This document shows, piece after piece, positions 1 through 5,961 of a stretch of DNA of 14,193 nt (positions are counted from its first letter, which is position 1; each line of letters starts with the position of its first letter). Under the pieces are notes generated by a model. That model did no database searches. It worked only from the letters and a program-made list of their open reading frames with translations, and had not been told where the DNA came from. The position numbers and the translations under genes were made by a program. This DNA comes from a bacterium (GTDB lineage: Bacteria > Auribacterota > UBA3054 > B51-G9), in assembly GCA_029939815.1 (NCBI GenBank), contig JAOZSF010000014.1, positions 1 through 14,193 of the forward strand, in the 5' to 3' direction.

Positions 1-151
1 TAAATAGTCGCCCTTTATCCATAATATTGGTCGCTGATTACCAAAATTAACCGGTAAAATTTTAATTTTGTTTGCCGCTGTTCTGACCGGGATACTGCTC
101 GCTGTTTATGGACAGATTTATCAAACAGGACACGGATTACACAAATTTTGA
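1..151 (+). pseudogene. Remnant of a DUF2157-type membrane protein (frameshifted, 3'-truncated)
   Basis: Positions 44-148, read in one frame, encode a hydrophobic stretch ending in AVYGQIYQTG (101-130). The phrase GQIYQTG is a hallmark of DUF2157 integral membrane proteins, where it normally continues as AD and then further transmembrane helices. Here it is followed by HGLHKF and a stop at 149-151. Upstream, the frame is closed by a TGA at 36-38. The neighbouring frame (codons from position 3) reads LVADYQN before its own stop at 48-50, which suggests a one-base frameshift in the A-run near 43-46. The 5' part lies outside the window. After position 130 the DNA becomes a low-complexity cacggattacacaaa-type tract. 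I infer a decayed gene. The family call rests on one short motif. Confidence 0.5.
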
Positions 152-192
152 TACACTTCCTTTTCTTAAAGAATCACACTGATTGCTCAATT

Positions 193-2748
193 TTAAATTA
201 ATTTGTTGTCCATTGCCGTTTCGGTGTTAATACATTTTTTTACTCCGGAAAGTAATGGATTAGTCATTGTTAAATCGCCAAGCAATATTCCGCCGCATAA
301 AGCTCCCTCTTTAAAATATATGTTTTTATACGTGGGCTTCACATCATTTCTGCATGTTACCTGAAGATATTCATCGTTTTCATTGTTTCCAAGATCGCCA
401 ACAGAAAATATGCTTGTTCCAAAAGCGTTCATCGTTGCGCCAATAACCGCCGGCTCATATTTCACACCGTCTCCGGCGATATGAGCGCCCGCAACTCTTC
501 CCTGCTCAATAGCGGGTTCCCACAACCCTGTAACAACATCGTTAAAAGACGCGCAATCACCCACAGCATAAATATCGGCAAGAGATGTCTGCATTTTTTC
601 ATTTACAACTATTCCGCGATTAACTTCTATTCCCGCGTCAACGGCAAGTTCAATATTGCTCCTGATACCTGCGGAGAAAATAACCGCGTCACAGGGAATA
701 ATATCATTTTTATGAATAGCAACACCCCTGACTTTTACATCCCCGGCAATTTCTTCCGCATAAACATTCGTTTTCATGGTTATGCCGCTTCTGTTAATAA
801 TCTTTGTAAGCATTTCGCTGCCGGCAATATCCATCTGCCGCGGAAGAATGCGTGGAGCCATTTCAAGAACTGTAACATCAACGCCAAGATTCAATAACGA
901 ATTGGCAACTTCAAGACCTAACAGGCCTCCGCCGATAACCGCCATTTTCTTAGCACCATTCTCTATTAATGTCTTAATGGAATTGAAATTACGGAAATTT
1001 CGCAGTGTTAGAACTTCAGGCAAATCAGCTCCGGGAAGCGGCGGAACAAAACAACGTGCTCCGGTGGCAATAATTAATTTATCATATTTAATTGCATTCC
1101 CTTCATTATCATATATCGCTTTTTCCGCCGGAACAATTTTAGTTATTTCCGTATTTAGATGAAGATTAATATTATTTTCTTCATAATATTTTTGGGGAAA
1201 AAGTAAAATTTCTTCCAATTTTAATTTCTCCGATAATCTCTTCGTCAGCGAAGGACGATAATATGGTAAATCTTTGTCAGCACTGTAAATGTCTATCTGT
1301 ACTTTGCTGTTCCTTTTGCGTAACGCGGCTGCGGCATTGATTGCTCCGGGACCGCTTCCAATAATAACGGTTTTGAATTCCTGTTCGGAAGAAAAAGTAA
1401 TAACTTTTTCCGTGTATTCAACAAATGCTTCAGGTCCGGCACCGCAAACCACACAACTCAACGGCGGAAGAGCTCCTTCAAAAACTTCTCCGCAGACCGT
1501 GCATTTCCATAAAGTAACTCCATCGTTTGATTTACCCACCGGCACCCATTCTTCGTTTAACTTTCTCGCAAATCTTCTGCCATAATCATAAGCGGCAGCA
1601 AGCTCTTTTGTCGATGGTTTGAAAATTGCCTTCAACGGCGGCTCAAGCGTTTTCATCCGTAAAACATTCAATCTACCCATAAGCATATCCGCGGCTTCTC
1701 CGCTCCAACCGTAACTTCCAAATGATCCGGCAACTTTCCCGCCGTGAAGAACACCGTTCATCTGTAAAATAAGATCGGTAACGGGCGGCAAAGCATCGCC
1801 GTTGACTGTTGGTGAACCAAGCAGAATTCCATCGGAATCGATTAACTCCGCCAAAACATTATCATGATCGGCTGTCACCATATCAAAACTTTGAACTTCC
1901 GCGTCTGAATTTTCTGTAATTCCATCAGTGATTTTTCCGGCAAGCTCTTCCGTATAACCATAAGCGCTGACATAAGCGATTGTCACTTTGGGTTTTGAAT
2001 GTGCTGTTTTTTCCGGCTCTTTGCTCCATTCATCGTATAAATTAAGGTAAAAGTCAAGCTTTTCTCTGAGAACCGGACCGTGCCCCGGACAGATGGTTTC
2101 AATATCCAGCGGTGCAATTTTTTTCAGCGCGTCCTGAACATAGTTTTTAAACGGTCCCATTATCGCGTCAAAATAATATTTGTACGCGTCAACAAAATCA
2201 CCTTCAATAAGATCGTTACAAACTTTATCATCGGCATAATGACAGCCGAAAGAATCACACGTAACCAAAGTTTTAATTTTTTCAATATAAGTGTAAATAG
2301 AGTCAGGCCAGTGAAGAAACGGAACAGAAAAGAAACGCAAATCATAGCCGCCAATGGAAATCACATCGTCTTCAGTTACAGCTTTTCCGCGAATTTCACA
2401 ATTACAGATATCTTCAAGAAAACGTAAAGCAATAGAAGATGCTAAAACAGTCGCGTTAGGCGCCATCTTCATTAATTTTTCAAGCGAACCGCTATGATCC
2501 GGTTCCGTATGATCAATAACTATATATTTAATGTCGTTTAAATCGCAAACTTCCTGGAGATTTGAAATAAATACATCAAAAGTTTTGCCTTTTGCCGTTT
2601 CAAATAAAACCGCGCCTTCATCCGTTTTTAGTAAATATGAATTGTAGCTGGTTCCGTATTCCGTCTGCATTATAACATCAAAAACTCTTAAATCATGATC
2701 CTGCACACCAACCCAGTAAAGATTATCTTTTATCAAAACACTAGACAT
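193..2748 (-). CDS. Class F flavodiiron protein: flavodiiron core + short-spaced rubredoxin + NAD(P)H:rubredoxin oxidoreductase
   Basis: A single 851-residue cytosolic protein carrying a whole electron chain from NAD(P)H to O2 (to water) and possibly NO. Residues 1-250 are the metallo-beta-lactamase-like diiron domain, with ligands in HTEPDH (H80, E82, D84), H146, D165 and H223. Residues 254-400 are a flavodoxin-like FMN domain (SAYGYTEELA near 261; SPTVNGDALPP near 312). Residues 412-445 are a rubredoxin with C416/C419 and C432/C435, only 12 residues between the pairs. Residues 458-851 are an FAD/NAD oxidoreductase with GSGPGAINAA (464), a second dinucleotide fold VIGGGLLGLEVA (about 654), and the FAD-binding YAVGDCA. 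Length and domain order match the class F proteins known from clostridia and some protists, where NADH:O2 reductase activity is established. All visible ligands are intact. The start is supported by AGGAG seven bases upstream of the ATG. It is the last gene of the minus-strand group and has its own consensus promoter. Confidence 0.93.
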   Translation of the reverse strand: MSSVLIKDNLYWVGVQDHDLRVFDVIMQTEYGTSYNSYLLKTDEGAVLFETAKGKTFDVFISNLQEVCDLNDIKYIVIDHTEPDHSGSLEKLMKMAPNATVLASSIALRFLEDICNCEIRGKAVTEDDVISIGGYDLRFFSVPFLHWPDSIYTYIEKIKTLVTCDSFGCHYADDKVCNDLIEGDFVDAYKYYFDAIMGPFKNYVQDALKKIAPLDIETICPGHGPVLREKLDFYLNLYDEWSKEPEKTAHSKPKVTIAYVSAYGYTEELAGKITDGITENSDAEVQSFDMVTADHDNVLAELIDSDGILLGSPTVNGDALPPVTDLILQMNGVLHGGKVAGSFGSYGWSGEAADMLMGRLNVLRMKTLEPPLKAIFKPSTKELAAAYDYGRRFARKLNEEWVPVGKSNDGVTLWKCTVCGEVFEGALPPLSCVVCGAGPEAFVEYTEKVITFSSEQEFKTVIIGSGPGAINAAAALRKRNSKVQIDIYSADKDLPYYRPSLTKRLSEKLKLEEILLFPQKYYEENNINLHLNTEITKIVPAEKAIYDNEGNAIKYDKLIIATGARCFVPPLPGADLPEVLTLRNFRNFNSIKTLIENGAKKMAVIGGGLLGLEVANSLLNLGVDVTVLEMAPRILPRQMDIAGSEMLTKIINRSGITMKTNVYAEEIAGDVKVRGVAIHKNDIIPCDAVIFSAGIRSNIELAVDAGIEVNRGIVVNEKMQTSLADIYAVGDCASFNDVVTGLWEPAIEQGRVAGAHIAGDGVKYEPAVIGATMNAFGTSIFSVGDLGNNENDEYLQVTCRNDVKPTYKNIYFKEGALCGGILLGDLTMTNPLLSGVKKCINTETAMDNKLI

Positions 2749-2755
2749 TTTAAAA

Positions 2756-2760
2756 CTCCT
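2756..2760 (-). promoter_or_regulatory. Shine-Dalgarno sequence of the flavodiiron gene
   Basis: On the minus strand, AGGAG lies seven bases upstream of the ATG at 2748. It supports that start, which also gives a normal flavodiiron N-terminus. Confidence 0.8.
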
Positions 2761-2813
2761 GTTTTAAGGTATTAAATATATTAATTCAAAGTCAAAATAA
2801 ATTATACGGGGAT

Positions 2814-2842
2814 ATTATAGTATTTCCGTACCTGAATGTCAA
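2814..2842 (-). promoter_or_regulatory. Consensus sigma70-type promoter of the flavodiiron gene
   Basis: Read on the minus strand, TTGACA (2837-2842) and TATAAT (2814-2819) are separated by exactly 17 bases, a perfect match to the vegetative consensus. The predicted transcription start is near 2807, giving an untranslated leader of about 60 bases. No obvious FNR, PerR or NsrR operator was recognised, although tataat-like words recur just downstream of the -10. A housekeeping-level, strong promoter is inferred. Confidence 0.75.
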
Positions 2843-2889
2843 TAGCAAGGGATATTACAAATTCCGCGGGACAAAACTGAACGATTATA

Positions 2890-3948
2890 TCAATCGCAAG
2901 TCGCGTGCTCTGAATTCTTATTCACACGTAATGACATGAAAATTGAATACCCTAATATTATTAACAGAACTACCGCGCTGGCAACCTTAACCGATTGCGG
3001 AAGCATTGCCGCGCCTTTTGTTGACGCTCCGCCGTACTGGGCCACGAATTTGAATATAAAATTCAAAAGGTATCCGCTTATTAGGGCCGAGATTACAACG
3101 GTCGTTAAATAAATTATCGCGACTCGTTTTCCTAAAACATTCCATATCGTCATTATTCCCGCTGCGTTTGTTGCCGCTCCGGTAATCAAAAATACAAAAG
3201 CAGCCCCCGGAGAAATTCCTTTTAAAATAAGAGCCGCGGCAATCGGAACAGAAGCAGTTGAACATACATACATCGGAATTCCAATTGCCATCATAACAAG
3301 CATGGGCAGAAAACCTGTTCCTAACCTGCTCGCAAAAAAATCATCGGGAACTAAAGCTGAGATTATCCCCGCGATTAAAATTCCGAGAAGAAGCGGTTTG
3401 GCTACATCACCGGGAATGGTTATAAATCCGTAGCGTAAAATTTGAGAAAATTTACTTGCTGCTTTTGCGGTGTTTCCGGCGGAACAGCAACTGTGTTCAC
3501 ATTTTTCTTCTTCTACCGCGGCTGCTTTTGTTTCTTTCTCTTCTTTATCAGTTAAATTAACGAAAAGTCCGGCAATCACTCCTGTTATCAAGGCAATAAC
3601 AGGCCGAAATATCGCGAAAACAGGACCCAGTAAACTGAATGTAACAAATATACTGTCAACTCCTGTTTGCGGAGTGGATGTTAAAAACGCCGTTGCAGCT
3701 CCATTATTCGCTCCGCTCTTTTTCAAAGATACGGTCACCGGAATTACACTGCATGAACATAAAGGCAGCGGTACCCCGAATAAAGCGGCTTTAAAAACCG
3801 ACATAAAACCTTTTTTGCCAAGATGTTTTTCAACTGTTTTGGTTGAAATGGCCACAGATAAAATTCCCGCGGCAAGAAAACCGAAAAGAAGATAAGGCGC
3901 CATGTCGCATAATGTAAGCCAAACATCGGATATAATATTTGTAATCAT
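2890..3948 (-). CDS. Permease of the ArsP_1/DUF318 family, SO_0444-like metal efflux type
   Basis: A 352-residue inner-membrane protein with about eight to ten hydrophobic helices arranged as two related halves. The first half carries PLPLCSCSVIP (60-70) and TPQTGVDS (92-99). The second carries MYVCSTASVP (226-235) and TGAATNAAGI (257-265). Such paired motifs are typical of the ArsP_1/DUF318 permeases, which include an organoarsenical exporter and the SO_0444-type Cu/Zn exporters. The PLCSCSVIP form favours the latter. The central hydrophilic loop (132-165) is charged and contains CEHSCC (150-155), and the C-terminus ends in HATCD; both are plausible metal-binding sites. The substrate is not proven. 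The ATG at 3948 has no Shine-Dalgarno sequence, and the DNA immediately upstream is a tandem octamer repeat. The flavodiiron gene follows after 141 bases with its own promoter. No metal-responsive regulator gene lies nearby. Confidence 0.85.
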   Translation of the reverse strand: MITNIISDVWLTLCDMAPYLLFGFLAAGILSVAISTKTVEKHLGKKGFMSVFKAALFGVPLPLCSCSVIPVTVSLKKSGANNGAATAFLTSTPQTGVDSIFVTFSLLGPVFAIFRPVIALITGVIAGLFVNLTDKEEKETKAAAVEEEKCEHSCCSAGNTAKAASKFSQILRYGFITIPGDVAKPLLLGILIAGIISALVPDDFFASRLGTGFLPMLVMMAIGIPMYVCSTASVPIAAALILKGISPGAAFVFLITGAATNAAGIMTIWNVLGKRVAIIYLTTVVISALISGYLLNFIFKFVAQYGGASTKGAAMLPQSVKVASAVVLLIILGYSIFMSLRVNKNSEHATCD

Positions 3949-3971
3949 TGGATTTTTGGATTGTTGGATTA
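3948..3971. repeat. Tandem 8-bp repeat, three units (ttggatt + one variable base)
   Basis: Three units, ttggattt, ttggattg and ttggatta, run without a gap. The first unit overlaps the last base of the permease start codon (cat, 3946-3948, on the plus strand), so the repeat forms the immediate 5' untranslated region of that gene. It is the first part of a repeat-rich spacer that runs to 4180. Confidence 0.75.
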
Positions 3972-4180
3972 AATCCCCTCTTGAGAGGGGTGGCGCATAG
4001 CGCCAGGGTGTGTTATTCAGATTGTTGGATTAATGAATTTTCCTCACTACCCACTTCGCTCACTATTCGCCAGGTTAAAAAGTCGAAGCGGGCTACTTGA
4101 ATGTTGATTATTTCTTGTTGCAATGAAATAACAATGTTCTCATTGATCATATTGATTATTTAGTTTGAATTGTTGGATAT
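3949..4180. other. Repeat-rich intergenic spacer between the permease and the TIGR02757 gene
   Basis: The 10-mer attgttggat occurs three times, at 3960-3969, 4021-4030 and 4169-4178; the last lies two bases from the stop codon of the TIGR02757 gene. The spacer also holds an imperfect inverted repeat, cccacttcg (4050-4058) against cgaagcggg (4084-4092), one mismatch, and near-repeats of ttgattattt near 4104 and 4152. No open frame, RNA gene or convincing promoter for the permease was seen. It reads as layered repeat insertions. Confidence 0.6.
3971..4014. repeat. REP-like twin-hairpin element
   Basis: Two perfect stem-loops stand back to back: cccctc/gagggg with loop ttga (3975-3990), then tggcgc/gcgcca with loop ata (3991-4005), followed by gggtgtgtt. 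Two adjacent GC-rich palindromes in an AT-rich intergenic spacer are typical of REP-like dispersed elements, some of which are mobilised by RAYT (IS200-like) transposases. I recall similar phrases in genomes of several environmental phyla, but cannot search here. Only one copy is visible and no transposase is nearby. On the minus strand the first hairpin is followed by ATTT, too weak a T-run to be called a terminator. Confidence 0.6.
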
Positions 4181-4972
4181 TCAATTCAATTTCGTACTTC
4201 CCGCCATCTCCTCGAAATCTTTCATCTTCATATCATCTCTGATCCCAAATCGTGTTAACGCGAAATCATAACGCGTTGGATCCTCCGGAACAATTCCCGC
4301 AAAACCGGCTGTAATTTCCATCGCTGTTTTAAGATTCGCCTGCTTTCGATTTGTAAATCCCAAAATAGTTCCAATTTTGAACATGTGTGTGTCAAGAGGA
4401 ATTATTAATTTAGATGGCGGAACTTTCGACCACCCGCCCGGGTCAACATTATCTTTTCTGATCAGCCACCGGAAATACAAATTCAATCTTTTACACGCGC
4501 TGTTTTTTTTCGGTGACGGTAATAGATAAGACTGTTTGCCATTAGTTAATTCACCTACAAAGCAGGTCATTGCCGGAATAATATTTTTATCATCTGATTT
4601 TAAACCGGCAAGAATACAATTCTCAAGTGAACCATATTTCCTACGGGTTCTTTTTATTCCGAGAATTAAATCTGCAATGTCATTACCGGTATTAAAACGA
4701 TGTTTGAAGTCTTTAAATAATTTTCGTAATTGTTTCTCGGAGACCTTTTCAACAAATTCTGAAGGGGTGGGTTTCATGACCTCAAGAATGATATTCACAC
4801 TCTTTAATATCTGCGTAACTCTGCCGTACGCAAGTGATGAAGCAATCAATCCCGCGATTTCTTTGTCTTCAGTTTTCTCAAATGGCGTAACAAATTCCAG
4901 AGGATCAGGACTAATAAATTCCAGCCTATTATATTTGAGGTATAATTTCTCGAGTAAGAGTTTAAGTTTCAT
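4181..4972 (-). CDS. TIGR02757 (DUF2400) family protein, function unknown
   Basis: A 263-residue soluble, basic protein, full length for the family. Conserved blocks are visible: DPLEFVTPF (23-31), EIAGLIASSLAYGRV (38-52), the basic segment SACKRLNLYFRWLIRKD (158-174), DPGGW (177-181), PLDTHMFKIG (192-201) and DPTRYDFALTRFGI (231-244). The PLDTH phrase, followed by a hydrophobic helix and LGFTNRK, resembles the VDTH segment of endonuclease III-like HhH-GPD glycosylases. A nucleic-acid role is therefore possible, but this is inference; no iron-sulfur cysteine cluster is present. There is no Shine-Dalgarno sequence before the ATG at 4972, and the next upstream element is a minus-strand promoter at 5005-5032. 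It is transcribed divergently from the rplY cluster. Confidence 0.85.
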   Translation of the reverse strand: MKLKLLLEKLYLKYNRLEFISPDPLEFVTPFEKTEDKEIAGLIASSLAYGRVTQILKSVNIILEVMKPTPSEFVEKVSEKQLRKLFKDFKHRFNTGNDIADLILGIKRTRRKYGSLENCILAGLKSDDKNIIPAMTCFVGELTNGKQSYLLPSPKKNSACKRLNLYFRWLIRKDNVDPGGWSKVPPSKLIIPLDTHMFKIGTILGFTNRKQANLKTAMEITAGFAGIVPEDPTRYDFALTRFGIRDDMKMKDFEEMAGSTKLN

Positions 4973-5004
4973 TTTATCAATTTCTATTTAAGTATTACAA
5001 TACT

Positions 5005-5032
5005 ATTATATCATTTTACGTTTCTTTTGCAA
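5005..5032 (-). promoter_or_regulatory. Promoter of the TIGR02757 gene
   Basis: On the minus strand, TTGCAA (5027-5032) and TATAAT (5005-5010) are separated by 16 bases, about 32 bases upstream of the ATG at 4972. The -10 is perfect. The -35 matches four of six positions and is the same hexamer as in the divergent promoter at 5118-5146. Confidence 0.6.
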
Positions 5033-5117
5033 GGCGATGTAACTTTAACAACATCAAGCTTGATCCCGGCAAAACAGGATGTTGCAGTTTGAAAATCGGA
5101 GGATATGCGGAACCCGT

Positions 5118-5146
5118 TTGCAATTTAAAAGAGTTTTTAATATAAT
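5118..5146 (+). promoter_or_regulatory. Plus-strand promoter feeding the structured RNA and the rplY cluster
   Basis: TTGCAA (5118-5123), a 17-base spacer, then a perfect TATAAT (5141-5146). The start of transcription is expected near 5153. No better promoter was found closer to rplY, so this may drive both the RNA at 5153-5250 and, by read-through, the ribosomal cluster. Confidence 0.65.
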
Positions 5147-5152
5147 ATTGGC

Positions 5153-5250
5153 AAGAAGTGGATTGATGACATACCTATAGTTTCTTTTCCGACGTCGGCG
5201 GCACAATGGTGTTGCCTGTTAAACCAGGGCGTTGTCTATCCTTTTTATTA
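5153..5250 (+). ncRNA. Predicted structured RNA: small RNA or 5' leader of rplY (unknown family)
   Basis: Directly downstream of the promoter, ggattgatgac (5160-5170) pairs with gttgtctatcc (5231-5241): eleven positions, one mismatch and two G-U pairs. Weaker A-U/G-U pairing extends below it into the cttttt tract at 5241-5246. Inside are ggcggcac/gtgttgcc (8 pairs, tetraloop aatg, about 5197-5216), the palindrome ccgacgtcgg (5189-5198, competing), and cctg/cagg enclosing ttaaac. A closing stem, inner hairpins and a T-tract suggest either a free-standing RNA of about 90 nt or an attenuator-like leader. It is not recognisable as 4.5S RNA, 6S RNA, tmRNA, a tRNA or any riboswitch I know. Folding was done by eye. 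Confidence 0.42.
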
Positions 5251-5323
5251 CATATATTTAATACAAAATAACGAGTATTTATTACTCCATTTGATATAAC
5301 CTTATATTTAGGCCTTGATATTT

Positions 5324-5959
5324 ATGGAAGATTTAATTTTACAAGCAAAAACACGCGAAAGCGTCGGCGGTTTAACTGCTAAACGCTTACGCAGACAGGG
5401 ATTAACACCAGGCATCGTTTACGGTCACAATGAATCAATAAACGTTATTGTTAATTATCATGAATTTGATATGTTGACCCATGTAATGCACTCCGAACAT
5501 GCGGTGATAAAACTAAAAATTGACAAAAAAAACTTTGACGTTCTGGTAAAAGAAGTTCAACGTGATTGCGTAACTCATAATATTATTCATATCGACTTTC
5601 TTGTCATTAATCTTGACGAAGTCGTTAAAATTGAAGTTCAACTCGAAACACAGGGAATTCCCGAAGGTGTTAAAAATCATGGCGGCGTTCTTGAATTGCT
5701 CAGACGCGATGTTACTGTAGAATGTAAAGCAGGACAAATTCCGGAATCTATTAAAATTGACGTTACCGCTTTGAATATTCATGACGTTGTCCATATTAAA
5801 GAACTTCCGGAAATTGACGGCGTTACTTATATAGGTGATCCTGAAACAACTCTGATTACAATCGCTCCTCCAACAGTACACGAAGAAGCTGCAACTGAAG
5901 AAGAAACCGAAGCTGCGGAACCTGAAGTAATCGGTGAAAAGAAAACTGAGGAAGAGTAA
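5324..5959 (+). CDS. rplY: Large ribosomal subunit protein bL25 (CTC/TL5 form)
   Basis: A 211-residue two-domain L25. Residues 1-90 are the 5S rRNA-binding domain with the typical LTAKRLRRQGLTPGIVYG opening. Residues 95-180 are the TL5/CTC C-terminal beta domain (VQLETQGIPEGVKNHGG, TVECKAGQIPE, DVTALNIHDVVHIKEL). Residues 187-211 form a glutamate-rich tail, common in long L25 proteins. An in-frame TTG at 5315 would add three residues. I prefer the ATG at 5324 because the protein then begins MEDLILQAKTRE, as relatives do, although only a weak AGG precedes it. It is the first gene of a plus-strand cluster, overlapped at its 3' end by the ribosome-binding site of pth, and lies downstream of the structured RNA at 5153-5250. 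E. coli L25 represses its own mRNA; whether this form does is unknown. Confidence 0.95.
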   Translation: MEDLILQAKTRESVGGLTAKRLRRQGLTPGIVYGHNESINVIVNYHEFDMLTHVMHSEHAVIKLKIDKKNFDVLVKEVQRDCVTHNIIHIDFLVINLDEVVKIEVQLETQGIPEGVKNHGGVLELLRRDVTVECKAGQIPESIKIDVTALNIHDVVHIKELPEIDGVTYIGDPETTLITIAPPTVHEEAATEEETEAAEPEVIGEKKTEEE

Positions 5960-5961
5960 AA

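Larger units (their letters stand above)
4973..5323. other. Divergent spacer between the TIGR02757 gene and rplY
   Basis: This 351-base gap has no coding frame I would defend. From left to right it holds the minus-strand promoter (5005-5032); an inverted repeat caacatc (5049-5055) against gatgttg (5078-5084) whose left arm overlaps the perfect 12-bp palindrome atcaagcttgat (5053-5064); a plus-strand promoter (5118-5146); a predicted structured RNA (about 5153-5250); and about 70 AT-rich bases before the rplY ATG. The palindrome between two divergent promoters could be a shared operator, but nothing identifies a regulator. Confidence 0.55.

Noticed and set aside
481..897. Long open frames on the plus strand opposite the flavodiiron and permease genes (for example 481-897, 776-1162, 3470-3895)
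   Set aside because: They are antisense shadows of well-supported genes. They have no ribosome-binding sites and no protein-like composition.
2803..2826. PerR or FNR operator overlapping the flavodiiron promoter
   Set aside because: The tataat words form a direct repeat, not the inverted repeats expected of those regulators; no TTGAT-N4-ATCAA site was found.
3975..3990. First REP hairpin as an intrinsic terminator of the TIGR02757 gene
   Set aside because: On the minus strand the stem is followed by ATTT rather than a T-run, and it lies about 190 bases beyond the stop.
5153..5250. Assignment of the structured RNA to 4.5S, 6S, tmRNA, fluoride or other known riboswitches
   Set aside because: None of their conserved cores (for example GGAAG/AGCAG of the SRP RNA or the fluoride pseudoknot words) is present, so it was left unassigned.
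5315..5323. Upstream in-frame TTG start for L25
   Set aside because: It would add three residues (MIF) ahead of the conserved MEDLILQAKTRE start, and no better ribosome-binding site comes with it. The ATG at 5324 is preferred.
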